The notes: generated from the sequence alone by a model not told the origin. Shown: positions 45,968 to 58,560, counted from the stretch's first letter. The stretch is DNA of 64,000 nucleotides from Xiphydria camelus (GCA_963678675.1 OY783192.1:31031250-31095249); one strand, 5' to 3'. Translations and numbers: made by a program.

Positions 45968-46700
45968 CATCGAGAAATATTTATTAACGATTAATAAATG
46001 TAATTTCAAATACGGCGAAATAAATATTTCCTTAGGGCGAGAAAATATATGTTTATCGTTATTCAAATATTTATTTCAATCAAATGAATGCCTCAAAGGA
46101 TTTAATTATGCCAATTAAATATCGCAACAGTTAACGGATATTTACTTGATCCAACAAAATGTTTTTCGCCATATTCAATCAAGCATTTACTTACTACGAA
46201 TAATCTGTTTTCTCGGTGTAATAAAATGTCCAATCATTTAAGTTCCTCGGATAAATGCAATCGAGGAGTAGAACTTTTAATCGCGATTATTTCATCAGCT
46301 ACGGAAAATTTTCGCCTGTGTGTCAGCTTAAAAATTTTTCAGCAGATCTATGGAATCTTCAAGAATATATATGTATATTAATTATTAAAACGTTTATTTC
46401 ATTCAAGTGACTGCCTCAAAGGCTTTAATTGCGTCAAATAAATGTCGTAATAATTAACGAAGATTTACTTGATTCCACACAAAATGTTTATTTTGCCATA
46501 TTTAACCACACATTTATTAGCTACGAATAAACTGTTTTTTCGGTGTAACAAAATGTCCGATCATTTAAATTCTTCGGATGAAAGCAGTCAAGAAATTGAA
46601 TTTTTATTGGGGTTTTTGTCGTCAGCTGCGAAAAATGTTCGCCTGTATATCAGCTCAAAAAATTGTAAGCGGATCCATGTAATCTTCAAAAAATTGTATC
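45968..46700. mobile_element. MITE family D and a ~325-bp tandem duplication
   Basis: 45968-46218 is a family D MITE flanked by TA. From about 46050 the sequence, including the MITE right half and its 3' flank (AAAATGTCC.ATCATTTAA, then CGGAT.AA.GCA.TC), repeats about 325 bp later (46375-46700). The second right end is at 46545. This is a direct duplication that spans the MITE boundary. Confidence 0.65.
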
Positions 46701-48480
46701 CGTATATATATGTTGGGCTAAATAACACGCTTAGCGAGATAATCGTACTTTGAGCGAAAGCCTTCGCGGTACAAGTTAACCGTGCTCCTACACTTCGTAT
46801 GTCGCTCCGCTTTATCGGCGCGGTTTCCCCGCCTTCTTTCGTCCCCGATCCTGCGCGCGCTTAAAGCCACTGCTATAATCCTAGTTTATCGACATAATCC
46901 CGGTGCTGCGAGCAAAAACTTTCAACGAATTGCTCGTACATCACGGAGGCGAGAGAAGAGTGAAACTATTGATACGAGGCAACGATTATTCTTAGCTTCG
47001 ATAATTTTGCGAAAAGTATAGATATGCTTAATTTTAAATCGCGAAACCGGTTCTTTTATCACGAGGGAAAAGCCGTACAGGCTTTCTTACTTCTTTCGCG
47101 TAAAAATTCCTTATCTCGACCTCTCTCTTTCTCCCTCCGTGCTCGATTCGCACCTCCTGGCGAGGATTTCCTCCCACGCGTTTCGCATCGCGCACGGATA
47201 AGAGGTCGTCGCGATTCGCGATGGCGTTGTGCCGTCGCGTTGCTGGTGTGACATTTTGGAAATGTCTCCTGCCGGGAAGTAGGTTACCGTAGTAGACTGC
47301 CAGGCCCGACAGAGCCAGTCGTGGCTGCAGGTTGGACCGCCTACTTCGTACGCAAATGCCACAGCACCTAATCACCGCCCGAATAACTGCGTAATCCCTC
47401 GATCAAATAATTACAATTCTCATATCGCCGCGGTGTACGTGTGCGTAAAGATTTCGAGACACACCGAAGGCACATATTATCGTGTGTACCGACGGTTTCG
47501 AATCGATTGGAAGGTCGCTGTGTTGCGTCAACGAAATCGGCATTTGAAGATAACGGTGTCTGTTTTTTTTTCCTGACACTAATATTCCGCTATTTAACAT
47601 CGCGAATATCTGCTCGATCGATTTTCCTTCTGCTTCGATTTTTTGGAAGCGATGCTTAGCGTTGGAAGTGTATTATCGATAAATTCTGGAATCTATCTCA
47701 CTTCAAACGTGATTATCTCCTAACTCGTGCACTTTGGATTAAATTGTTATCATACTTTTTTGTATATCGTACCTCGCTCGAAAAAAAGTTTTACATCAAC
47801 ATTGATGACAAATTTAGAGTTCGGAAGATAATTGCGGTCAAAGCGAATGTTCCCTTCGAAACGGAATGCAGCCTCTCGCCGGATTCCCCATTCGGTATTT
47901 CTAGATTTATAATTAAGACTTTCGACTTATCTTAAGTGGCGCCGTATAAATGTCTCCGGTAGTCGGATTAGGTATTGTTTTATCATCTTTAACCGTAGTG
48001 GACGCCATTACCCTACTTTCTCCTAATGTACGAACGACGTTGCGCAACGGACAGTTATACGATCCCATGGGGCTTCAAAGATCGCATCTCGATGCGAATC
48101 TTTGTATCAGTCGTTAGTCAGTTTTACGATCGAATTGCACAAATCCATTTTCCAAAAGGAAACGGCATCCCGAGATGCGTATCCGCATCGCGGCGCACGT
48201 CGAAGGCTGCGGGTTAATAATTCTCGAGTTTTTTACTACCTCCGAATGCTCTGCGTTCGGTAATATGGGTTAACTGCAGCTCATTGCGCAACTACGCGCC
48301 GCCCATATTAGACGCGCATTTTCTTGTTATGCATTTCCCGTGGTTCCTTTTGGGTAGCGCGGATACTTCGATACGAACACGACGGTACATAATTTCATGC
48401 CGGCTTTACGACTTTTTTTCTCCAAAGTTACTCATCTCATTTTTACATCGCTCGACTTAATTCATCTCACGAAAAATGGT
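46701..48480. other. No feature seen
   Basis: GC-rich at 46780-47400, mixed after. Short ORFs only; no exon is supported. Confidence 0.4.
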
Positions 48481-48502
48481 CGTACACGGGGAAAAATAAT
48501 TA

Positions 48503-48919
48503 CACCGAGGAAATAGTTTATTTGTAGCTAATGGACGTTTGTTTGAATATGGGGAAATAAACATTTTATTGGTTCAAGCAAATATTCATCAACTATTGCA
48601 ACATTTATTTGACACAATTTCATCCTACGAGCCAACCATTTGAATGAAATAAACTTTTTAATAATTAGCATATATTTTCTCACTTCAACGAAATATTTAT
48701 CTGGCCTTATTTAATTACATTTATCAACCATTAACAAACTGTTTTCTCGCTGTAGATTAAAATGACAAACCGCTTCTTGTTAAACACGTTTAGTTATTCT
48801 AACCAAAAAGTGGTCAGCCAAGCGAAACACACAGATGTAGAGGATCCATATTTCACCAAACAGCTTGATCATCGTCTCCAAAATTTTAGTTAGATTGACC
48901 AAATTTTTGTCCCAATGTT
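48503..48919. mobile_element. MITE family D (48503-48752) abutting family E (48755-48919)
   Basis: The D copy has ends CACCGAGGAAATAGTTTATT and AACAAACTGTTTTCTCGCTG. It is followed after TA by a family E copy (GACAAACCGCTTCTTGTTAA, CCAAAAAGTGGTCAG, AACAGCTTGATCATCGTCTCC). Confidence 0.6.
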
Positions 48920-48945
48920 ATTTCCACGAAGCAGCGTTAATTTAA

Positions 48946-49166
48946 CCCTTTTAGACCTGATTTTTTTTGGTAGAGTAAACAAAAATGTTTAATGATGTTT
49001 TAGCCTTTGGGGTATTATTATATTTTAACATATTTCTCCAATCTTTATTTAAAAAATTGCTTTATATTTATGTGCAAACAGTACAAAGTTGTATTTTTGC
49101 GTAACATTTTTTAATAAAATAGCTAAAATCCAATGTACATACTCGTGTGCACCAGGTCTGAAGGGG
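48946..49166. mobile_element. piggyBac-like MITE (family M), copy 2
   Basis: TTAA at 48942-48945 and 49167-49170. Ends CCCTTTTAGACCTG and CAGGTCTGAAGGGG. Nearly the same interior as 33712-33933 (TAATGATGTTTTAGCCTTTG, GCAAACAGTACAAAGTTG). Confidence 0.82.
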
Positions 49167-49170
49167 TTAA

Positions 49171-50156
49171 ATCTCTAAGAAAACCCGAAAAACCTCGATC
49201 TTTCATGCAGACCCCAATTGTTCACCCGTCGCACTCTCATCGCGCGAAAATTCGACTATTTTTTTCATTATAATCACGCTAAAATCTACGCAAATTCCCC
49301 GGCAATTTCCGCGAGTTTCCCGCGATGACGCAAGCCGCGCTCCGCGGAGCTCGGACCGCGCGAGAAACTGCAACCGGAGGCTGCGGAGCAGCGCGCGTCG
49401 CCGAGCGTGTTGCGCTATCGGCCGCGATAACGCGGGGTGGATACCGGGCAGGATAAGGCAGGACGGGGCAGGAGATTCGTGAAAGGTAAGAGGTGTGGCT
49501 GGTCATTCGCGTGGCAGGTATAGGTCCGGTCGATCGGTTGCGAAACCGTCTCGCTCTCACCCCGGTTTCGATTATTCGCTAATTTGCGACGTTATTGCGG
49601 CGCGCGAGAAAACGCGACCTTATTTTCCTCCTCTCGTTCCGCTGCACGCGGATTTGCTCGCGCCGGTTGCCCGCCGCGACGATGGACCGCAGCCGCACGC
49701 TCGGCGGACAAACGTCCCGTTCCTCGTTTGTTAATTGCGGAAAAGACGAGGCGACGACATCCTTGATTATCGCGGCGGCGCTTCCGCCGCCGAGGGGTCC
49801 CTCGGGTGAATTTTCTTTATGTCGTTGCAGTCGTCTTGTCTGGATGCCGCGTGGCTCATCGCGCGCTACATCCGCGAACGCATGTCAGAGTCGCACTGCA
49901 AAGACGCTTTATTTGGAGCAGCGCGGCGGGGCGATCCTCGAATTTTGTAGCGACGCTCGGTTATGTCAATTTTGTATTCGATGGTATCGCGGTCGTAATT
50001 AGCGGCCAGCTGTCATTCCAGTCGAACGATCTTCCGGTAATATTGACTCCCCAATTTGACCTACATTTTCATAAGGAAATAAAAGACGTAATAGACGTAT
50101 ACTTCCTCCGAGGACGTTCAGAAATAGGTCTAAAAAACACGACTAATTCGAGGGAG
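49171..50156. other. GC-rich gene-free block
   Basis: CpG-rich, with overlapping ORFs. No exon is supported. Confidence 0.4.
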
Positions 50157-50600
50157 AGAGAGAAGAAGAAGAAGAAGAAGAAGGGACTATTTATTAACTC
50201 TGGGACAAGGTCTCCTTAGAGCAAACTACAAAAAGCGTAAGAGAACAGCGTAAAGAATCTAAGGGAAAAATACTTACAACTAAATATGTAACAATGAGAA
50301 GAAGAAACGATAATAGCTATACAATTATACAACTAGCGATTAAAAACTGAAAACTGCAAATAAACGAGCAATCGCCTCACGCACCAATCATGGCCCTAAT
50401 GCGCTCTCGTAAATGAGAAAATGAAATAAGCCTTTCTTAAAGGTGGGGAAGATAGAAGCCTCCTTGCGTGGGCAGGTAACCGGTTCCAAAGGGCGAAGGC
50501 AGCCACCCGAATGGACCCCCGAAAGAAAAAGAAAAAGATGCGTTTATTGAATAGGCTCTAAGACGGGTGTCTCCTAAATACACAAAAAGAAAGGCAAAAA
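50157..50600 (-). mobile_element. 5'-truncated LINE 3' end with (CTT)n tail
   Basis: On the minus strand, 50584-50396 encodes SLFNKRIFFFFFRGSIRVAA then FALWNRLPAHARR and LRKAYF, ending in a stop. This matches the C-terminal R-x-LWN-LP-x-FK pattern of CR1/Jockey-type LINE reverse transcriptases. AATAAA lies at 50190-50195(-) and the element ends in a CTT microsatellite (about 50157-50183), as in LINEs with simple-repeat tails. Everything upstream of the C-terminus is missing. Confidence 0.65.
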
Positions 50601-52199
50601 TAACAGAGCACAACGTGGTAAAAATAAATGGTCAATAATAAGTAAGTCAGTGGAAAAAATAAAAAATAGTAAGAGGAAATAAAGAGAAGTAACAAGAAGA
50701 ATAGTAAAATTAAGTAAAATATAGTAAAAGTAAATAACATGAGTAAATACTAAAACTAAGTACAAATAAGTACAAATAAATGGTAAAAGCGTCAACCGTA
50801 ACGGTAAGAAGTGAAACGAGCAAATAGTAAAACTATTTGTAACAGGTGTACAACTTTGTTCCCGCCGTTTTTCCCATTAGCCACCTACAGAAAAACGGTG
50901 GAACCAAAGTTGTACGCCTAATAAAAATATGTAAAAATAAATGACATTAAAAGAAATAAGAAAGAGAGAGAGAGAGAGAGAAATAGAGAAATAGACATAC
51001 AAGCACGATTATTCCGTAGGCATCCGAGTATCAATACTTCGTCACATATACATTCTTCGCTTCGCATACGCGAGATTAAATCATCGACATATGCATCCAT
51101 GTTCCGACGCATAGAAACAGCCGCAGATTCAATCATCGCGAACGAATCAGAGAAAATCTTCGTTACGCTCGACGCGAATATCGTCTTATCCGTCTCCGAT
51201 CCACGATCAGAAATCCCGAGATCGTTCGCAATCGAGCTTTCCAATCTCATCGCGGCGCCCGAGACTAGCCGCGCCAAATGACGATCCATCCTCCTCCCAG
51301 TCGATCGCCTCCCGTCACGCGATACCGCTCCGCTCTTATCCCGACCGTTTCTTTCCGCGTGGCACACGCGAGGATCCGCGCCCGTTAATTAATTCCAGTC
51401 GCTTCGCAAATATTCCCGGTTGCCGCCTTCGCCACCCCGCCGTTTTCTCCCTCTCTCTCTCTCTCTCTCTCGCCCACGCGTCTCGTCTCGTAGGTTCCTC
51501 GGCGTCCGAGCAATTATGCAAATCCGCACGGCGGCGGCGGCGCACTCTCGAGTTTCCTTTTAAATCCCGTGTAATTACATGGCCGCCGCGTCCTCTTTCC
51601 TCGCGCCCGATGTCTTTCCGGAAAATTGCCGTCGCGCGCGAGAAGTCATTTACTCGGGAAAGATCGCGGACGCGGGGAAGATGTCTCTTGACGCGTAGGT
51701 ACTTACGTCGCGCGCGGAGCCGTTACGCGTGGCGATAATGTATTCATGGCGGGGGAAAGCGTCTGATGTCTTACATTTGAATTTGCCACGGGGTTCGCGC
51801 TGTGGTCGGAGTTATAAATAGAGTCGGGGGTGAAATCGGGTGGGCGATGTCGTGGGCGCGCTTCCGGTGTACGTCTTTGATGATATCGGGGAAGAGCGTT
51901 GAAGTGTGCGTTGGATTTTCTTCGGATTCAAATGTGGAGCGTATCGATGCTCGCTAATGATTTCTGCTGAATTCCATACAGAGAGAATGTATAATACGTA
52001 GTGGACGCTGCGAGGAATATTGCTGCAGTTGCAATATTGCTTTAGTTTCAGCCTGAATATTTCTTTTCGGTGCACCCTTCCTCGTTAATTTCCATATCGT
52101 ACTCAACTGGCATCGCGGACTCTGTCGCTGGTGATTTTTCAGAATGTAAGTTTTGACACTCTCTGAAACTAGGTATCGCAGACAGTCATATTTAACTGG
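50601..52199. other. A-rich low complexity, one foldback, GC block
   Basis: 50601-50830 is AAAT/AAGT-rich low complexity. 50844-50919 is a hairpin (AGGTGTACAACTTTG... with ...CAAAGTTGTACGCCT). A GA run lies at 50967-50984 and a CT run at 51448-51471. 51100-51900 is GC-rich without a supported exon. Confidence 0.45.
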
Positions 52200-52650
52200 T
52201 GTTTTATTCAGAGTACCATTAAACCTCTGTTACCTCGTAACCCATGAGGTTTTCGTCGAAAAAGGTGGAGTACTTTTTTTTATAGTAGGATATTGCGGTC
52301 TACAAGAAAGTTCTATAGCAGTATAGGCCAAAAATCTACAGATAACGAGATAATCGCTCGCCAGAACGACCATCTTAAAACGCGTCATCGTTCGATCGTT
52401 CCTACACTTAGTAGTAGAAAAATAATTAGTTTAAAATGACAAAACGCGTCTAGTTAAATACGTTTAATTTTTCTAACCAAAATACTGGTCAGCTGAACCA
52501 AATATCAAGTTCTTCTAACCAAATGATTAGTTATTCTATTCAAAAAGTGGTCAGTTTAATCAAACAGGTGGAGGATTCATATTTTACTAAACGTTTTGGT
52601 CATCGTCTCCAGGATTTTGGTTTGATTAACTAAGTTATTTTTCTCAGTAT
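52200..52650. mobile_element. Repeat G (52200-52385) next to MITE family E (52408-52650)
   Basis: G: GTACCATTAAACCTCTGTTA, GGAGTACTTTTTTTTATAG, inverted relative of 7940-8130. E: GTCTAGTTAAATACGTTTAA, CAAACAGGTGGAGGATTCAT, ending TTATTTTTCTCAGTATA. Confidence 0.5.
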
Positions 52651-52653
52651 AGT

Positions 52654-52766
52654 GTTAAACGTACTAGCTAGTGAACAATTAATTCTCTTGATTCATGAGC
52701 TACGGTGGCGTTTGTTCTGACTAATGAAAGCAAGATAATGAATCGTTCATCGGCTAGTACGTTTAA
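52654..52766. repeat. Small foldback, GTTAAACGTACTAG arms
   Basis: TTAAACGTACTAGCTAGTGAAC and ATGAATCGTTCATCGGCTAGTACGTTTAA are inverted copies around a ~55-bp centre. Confidence 0.65.
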
Positions 52767-53175
52767 GAATGGCATTTTGAAAAGCCGCCGACGACAGAAT
52801 CTATGACACCGGGAATAGCAATATGCATGAGACATTTAAATCGATGCACATGTACATCTGTGTATAAAATAACGCATTTTAGAAAAAAACGTTTTTTATA
52901 AAAGTTATTTGCTTTAGAAGGAGAAAGAGAGCTGTATATTTTATTTTTCATTTAGTACGCGTCTTCAAGGCCATTTTAAGGTCAACGTTTTTTCTTTAAA
53001 CGGATGCCTATACTTTTTCGAAAAATCCTTAATCTACACGTAAAGACGGAAAAATATTCTCTGAACAGTTTTTTATTTCTTTATTTTCTTTCAATGTAAA
53101 GAAAAAACGTTGACCTTAAGATGGTCTTGAAGACGTTTACTAATTGAAAAATAAAATATACAGTTCTTTCTCCCC
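52767..53175. repeat. Foldback with ~85-bp arms
   Basis: TATATTTTATTTTTCA..TAGT, GTCTTCAAGGCCATTTTAAG and GTCAACGTTTTTTC at the left are inverted at 53095-53170. The 52790-52915 flank is also an inverted relative of 53565-53660. Confidence 0.6.
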
Positions 53176-53181
53176 CTTTAA

Positions 53182-53270
53182 CCCTTTGGTTACATTTGAC
53201 GAGTGAGACTCGTCATCTGTTTACTTGGGCGAGCATAGGAATCTTCAAATAATTCCGTACTCTCAAAGGG
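53182..53270. mobile_element. Minimal TTAA-flanked element, 89 bp
   Basis: TTAA at 53178-53181 and 53271-53274. Ends CCCTTTGG and CAAAGGG. The interior includes ACGAGTGAGACTCGT, itself palindromic. It resembles a very short piggyBac-type MITE. Confidence 0.5.
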
Positions 53271-53282
53271 TTAATAGTTATT

Positions 53283-53395
53283 TTCGTTATTAGGGCGTGA
53301 AGCGCTGTTTCTAACGAGTGTGAAGTTTGCCGCACGAGCGAAGCGAGTACGGCAATCACACTCGTTAAAGCGGCGCGAAACAACCGAATAACGAA
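53283..53395. repeat. Hairpin repeat centred on TAACGAGTGTGA
   Basis: TAACGAGTGTGA and TCACACTCGTTA are exact complements, nested within outer TTCGTTATT and AATAACGAA arms. The centre is GCACGAGCGAAGCGAGT. Total about 110 bp. Confidence 0.65.
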
Positions 53396-54907
53396 TTCTA
53401 TTTTTTGTCACAAGTGTCAAATACGAGGTTGACGATTTCACGCACTGCGCAGGTTATTTCACGCACTGCGCAACTTTTCACGAATTGGTGTGTGAAAGAT
53501 GACTTCACATGCGTCGAGGACGCCCATGAAACCGAGTATTTGACACTGAGTGACAAAAATAACTTTTACAAAGAGCATTTCTTCCTAAAATGCATTAATT
53601 GTTTTACAGATATTCAAGTGTGTCTCAATTTAAATACTTCACCCCGTATACGCGATTAGCGATTACAATCGTTATCAATATTGCTCCTCCTGGCACCGAA
53701 AGTGTTTTCATGCTCGTTTAGCTCTCTTCGTTTTCTCGCGTACTCGTTTTCTCGCGTACCGGTCGAACGAGTCCCCGTCACTTTTTCCTTCGTCCTCCTT
53801 CGTCGAGATGAAAGAAGACGGCGAAATTTCATTCGGAGATCCTCCCTATCTCGCGGTGGAAGGCCGTGTAATGCGAAGTACAATGGCACGTCGTTAAGGC
53901 GAGAAACAAGTAAAAGGAAACGGGCGAAATTTGCGTAGGATGGTCATCGATTAAATTAACGGGCGCGCAAACCCATTAGCGAAGAATCCGCATTGTCCGC
54001 CTCGCACCCAGGTGCATCGCGAAGGAACCGGAGAATTCGGCCCTCCTTTGTTCTCCCCGCGTTTCATCTCGCAATATGCATAACCGCGAAGTTCAATAAA
54101 CGCGGCTGGAGAATGCTGCGCGGTGTCTCATCTTCTGAAAGCCGCAAGGCGTCGCGGAAGGAAAACCCTTTCATTGTTTCGAATAGCACGGTTATCGTGT
54201 AAACTGTACATCCGCAATTATACACCGTATAATCGTGGCCTCTCCGCTCGGCGATGCGGTGCGGGTCTTTAATTTGAAAGATATAGGCGCGAATATGAAA
54301 ATCTTAACGCAAATTATTGTAACGCAGGGTATAATAATTTGCGGCGATTCTCGTTATAAAAATATAAAAGCTCTGATTAATAGAATTTTTGTATTTTGTT
54401 ATTTAATACATTGGAGTTAGAGAAAGTGGAGTGGTCTATTCGGAGCAACTTCCAAATTGGACCACTTATCTCCGAATACGTAGTTTCATATACCAGTCGT
54501 CCGTGTCTTACTATTTGAAGAGTTAACGAGCCATTTTAAGAACCGGTTCAATTTGCGCAACCCTCCCCTAAATCTCGTGTGGACGTGGCATTGTTGCGGA
54601 TAAATAATTGCGTTAATTCTTAGCGATAAGAAAACAGAAGCGACCACACTGAAGAAAAGGATGTTTCAAAGTGTAACAATCAATCCCAGAAAGTAATCCC
54701 TATTTCTTGTAATTAATAACAAATTAAAGAGGGGTGTAATAATCAAAATCTTATATTATTTATTCGTGGAAAAGCTATATCACAGGAGCTCCTAATATTA
54801 ATGGAATTAATCAATTTCCAAATCCTCCTATTATAATTGGTATAACTATTAAAAAAATTATAATGAAGGCATGTGCACTAACAATAATTGGCAAGTACCT
54901 AATACTT
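53396..54907. other. No gene seen
   Basis: 53430-53480 holds a short direct repeat (ATTTCACGCACTGCGCA twice). The rest shows only chance ORFs. Confidence 0.4.
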
Positions 54908-55150
54908 ATACCATGTGAGGCTAGACTTACTCGCCAGGAAAGAAACTTGAATCACTATTATCTCATTATCTGTAAGCTTTTGGCTCATATTTGTATAACA
55001 CTTTTTTGAAGATTACGTTTTCATCTACAATGAAGTTTTATATCGATATAGGCCAAAAATTCATAAATAATGGGAATAATGAGATTCATGAATAATAGTG
55101 ATGGAAGTTTCTTTCCTGGCGAGTAAGTTTAGCCTCACATGCTATGATAT
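54908..55150. mobile_element. Foldback element F, uninterrupted copy
   Basis: ACCATGTGAGGCTAGACTTA and CTCGCCAGGAAAGAAACTT are inverted at the right (AAGTTTCTTTCCTGGCGAG, AAGTTTAGCCTCACATG). It serves as the reference for the split copy at 35361-35836. Confidence 0.75.
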
Positions 55151-55344
55151 ACTGTATATCTGCCAAATATCTAGTTATTCTAACTACCTGTTTAATAATT
55201 TCAACTACATGTCTAGTTATTCTAATCAAAAACGGTCAGTATAACCAAACACACACAAATGGAGAGAGGATCCATATTTCACCAAACGGTTTGGTTATGG
55301 TCTCCAGAATTTCGGTTTAATCGACTAGGTTATTTTTCTCACTG
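55150..55344. mobile_element. MITE family E copy
   Basis: Contains ATCTAGTTATTCTAACTACC, CATATTTCACCAAACGGTTT, and right end GGTTATTTTTCTCACTG. It abuts the F copy. Confidence 0.6.
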
Positions 55345-55974
55345 CGTCCAATTCGAAAAATCATCTTAACGGAAACTCGCTCAATGCGTGCCATCGTTAC
55401 ATCATTGCGAGTGCATCGAACCTGACGTTTACGAGCCGCACCAATTATTCCCGCGTACAATTTATCCTCATATTTCGCGATATTAGTTTCTCCCACAAAG
55501 GCAATACGCAGTCGTTCGATGCTCGCCCATATAAAGGCCCCGTGCACTCCACCGGGCGAAACGGCATTATCGGACGCGTAATAATAACGCGTGCGAACAC
55601 TCGCGTATGCACGCGTTACGCGCGGCGGCGGTGTATGGCGAGGCGTTTTTTCAGAATCTTCGTTTTATTGGAAAGCGCGTTTAGTAGGCATTCGCCGTTG
55701 CGCCGAGAAATGCAATCCGCGCCGAGAGGCTCGTATCGAACGTGTTCACGTAACGACAAGTGGGTACGACGCAGGCAAACGGCCAACTGCAGTCGCGCGA
55801 GGTCACGCCGCGGTCCGGCGCGATGCACTCGTGGTGCATCAAACGGCGCGGAGCCCTCGTCTCCGAGAATTGCCGACTCTTCCGAGGGATTAAGTTCCGG
55901 ATTAATTTCGTAAAACTCTTGAGGGGTTTTTGAACAAAAAGTTGAAAGAATGCCGAAATTCTCATCAGTACAGA
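55345..55974. other. No feature seen
   Basis: GC-rich with opposing ORFs. Confidence 0.4.
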
Positions 55975-56202
55975 GAGGAATATATGTATATTCTCTAACC
56001 AAATATTAGGTAATTATTCTAACCAAAATCGTTCTTATTGATTAAACAAAATATCAAGTTATTCTAACCTAATGTTTAGTTATTCTAACCGAAAAAATCG
56101 TCAGTTTAACCAAACACAGACAAAGGATCCATATTTCACTAAACGGTTTGGGCATCGTCTCCAGGATTTTGGTTTGATTTGCCAAGTTATTTTTTTCAGT
56201 GT
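55975..56202. mobile_element. MITE family E copy
   Basis: AACCAAATATTAGGTAATTA, CCATATTTCACTAAACGGTT, and right end AAGTTATTTTTTTCAGTGTA. Confidence 0.6.
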
Positions 56203-56633
56203 AGTACGATTAAATTTATTTCTTCATCTTTCCGCTCAATTCTATGAAAGTAATGTATGCATTGAAATGAGTTACTTTCCATATTCAGCAGATATGAGAG
56301 AATGGCTTTGAAATATTTTCCAGTCGATATAATCCATGGCTTTCCCCGGTTGTGACGCAAGAATTTCCCCCCCACTCGATAAGGGGTCTCGTTATTTAAT
56401 AAAGAATCGCGCGAACCTCGTTGGGAAGCGTAATTTCGAGAGTTTCATGACACCAAGTGGTTTCGCCGGAAAGCCGCCGTTTGTATTGCATTTCAGTCGC
56501 GGGCGTAGCTCGAGTGTCAGCGAAAAGTGCATCGCATTGAAAAGCATTGTCGTGTGTCGTTTGCGTAATGAGTGTGCATTTTTTATTTCTACAATATGTG
56601 CAATATAGTTTTGGTGACAAATTAGGAGCTATA
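56203..56633. other. No feature seen
   Basis: Short ORFs on both strands, mixed composition. Confidence 0.35.
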
Positions 56634-56924
56634 CAATGAGATAAATAATTGCTGGTGTCAAAAATGTGTTTTCTTCAATCAAAAACATGATATAATTTTG
56701 GTATCAATATATTATGGTTTTTTTCGTGCAAGAAAATATTATATTTGATAGGTTCGAGTAATTATTTTTTGTTTGCGCAGAAAGAATTTCACCTTCCCAC
56801 GATGGTATTCTTGAATTAAGAATACTTATTATTTGATCAAGAATATGTATTCTTAAAAATTTGTAAGATCATATGTTCTTGATTCAGGAAACATTTTTTT
56901 GACACTAGCAATTATTTCTCTGTG
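56634..56924. mobile_element. MITE family C, copy 2 (inverted)
   Basis: Flanked by TA (56632-56633, 56925-56926). Ends CAATGAGATAAATAATTGCT and AGCAATTATTTCTCTGTG. The interior is in reverse order relative to 24243-24524. Confidence 0.7.
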
Positions 56925-56926
56925 TA

Positions 56927-57436
56927 TTTGTCAGTACAGGCCAATCGTCGTATGGGAGAATTTATAGATTCAATCAGATTTTCTACGTATTACACAGCTT
57001 TGCTAGAAATTCCAAAACGGATCTCGTATCTGAATCGTTCGTTAATACCAGCATTTCTATTTCTCATCGTCGATGAATATTCAATCAACTGCATCAACAA
57101 TGCATCTAATTAAGAATTTCTCTTCGACGATAAGCTTTCACCTGTTCGATACAAATAATCACACGTTGGAAACCTCCCACACGGCTCAAAAAACACGAAC
57201 CCCTGCAAATACCTTAACGCACACTCGTCAATATATGCATATTGCACGTGCGAGCGTCTGCAATATTATTGCAACTGCAGCCAGTTTCCAATGTCGAGTC
57301 AAGTGCATGACAATAGATACCTATAACGTCACATTCGTTATCGTTAAGCTTCCGACTGTTTCTCACATTGAATCCATATTATCTCTTCCTACACACATGT
57401 AACTATATCTCCATTAGACATCATGAGTTTTACCCG
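56927..57436. other. No feature seen
   Basis: AT-rich with short ORFs. No exon is supported. Confidence 0.35.
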
Positions 57437-57910
57437 TGAACTGAGAAAAAGAAATTTGCCAGCCACACCAACCTCTCGGGCAAACCGACTAAATATATAG
57501 TTATTTCAGCAGGTATGTGATTTGAGTAACTAAAATTTAATTAAGATAACTAGGTACTTAGTTGCTAAATATTTGTCTAAATAATTATACATTTAGATGG
57601 CCGCCCGTAACTTTAAAATTCAGTTGAATCAAACGATTTTATTTCTCAGTTCAATTAACAATATAGGTACTTCCACCGTTTGTCTCACAAAAATTTTTGT
57701 CCAAACAAACCAACTCGGATTCATTTAACAAAGCAGTGAAGTTGAATTGCTTTACATCTATCGATAAAATGAATTTTATCGAACGAAACGAGGAAATTCA
57801 GTTATTCCAACTATATACAGTCCAACCAAATACAAAATGGTTAATTTGACGAAATGTAACCTTCAACGCAAACAATTTGGTTGGAACAATAAATTTTTAT
57901 TCTTAGTGCA
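57437..57910. mobile_element. Two diverged family E-like MITEs
   Basis: 57437-57652: GAACTGAGAAAAAGAAATTT and TTTTATTTCTCAGTTC ends with GATAACTAGGTACTTAG inside. The second, to 57910, shares AGTTATTCCAACTATA and AACAATTTGGTTGGAAC and ends TTTTTATTCTTAGTG. Confidence 0.45.
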
Positions 57911-58560
57911 TAGAGAAGTTTTTTAATTCACGTTTCAATTCATATCGAATTAAATGATAATTCCAGTAAATCAAATTTAAAACTCTACGATAGATAGACT
58001 GTCAATTAAAATGTATCTAGAACTTTTAATAAATCAAATTTCGGTTTAAAAATGAATTTAGATACACTTCTATGATTAGAACACACGACGACACGTGCAT
58101 ATACCATAAAACGCGGTTCGCCGAAGGAAAGGCGATTGCAGAAATGTGCAAGCCCTCGTATCCCGAGAAGATCGTCGCTGCACGTGGTTATACGGCAGTT
58201 CTTTTCCAAGATATCGACCCTATTAAATGTGACGGGAGACCTTTGCACCGGATTATGCTAATCGGGCAGCCCCGGCCCCACGCGGACTATTATTAAGTGT
58301 CGCTTTACCTTTGTGATTAATTATGAGCCGCGTCTGCTCGTAAAATTTTATGACAATGAATGGGTGCGGTGGTGCACCTATACCCACAAGAGAGACGCGG
58401 CGCGTTCGGCTCGCTGCTTCGTATTCGTGTATCTCGTCGTTGCGACAAGATGCACATTAGCATTCGAACGGCCAAGGATACGGGGGGAATTTTTGGTGGC
58501 AACGCAATCGCGCAATATTCTAATCGAACCGACGAGAATGTCGGCAGTTTCGTATTTGCG
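57911..58560. other. No feature seen
   Basis: Mixed composition; overlapping ORFs on both strands at 58300-58560. Confidence 0.35.
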
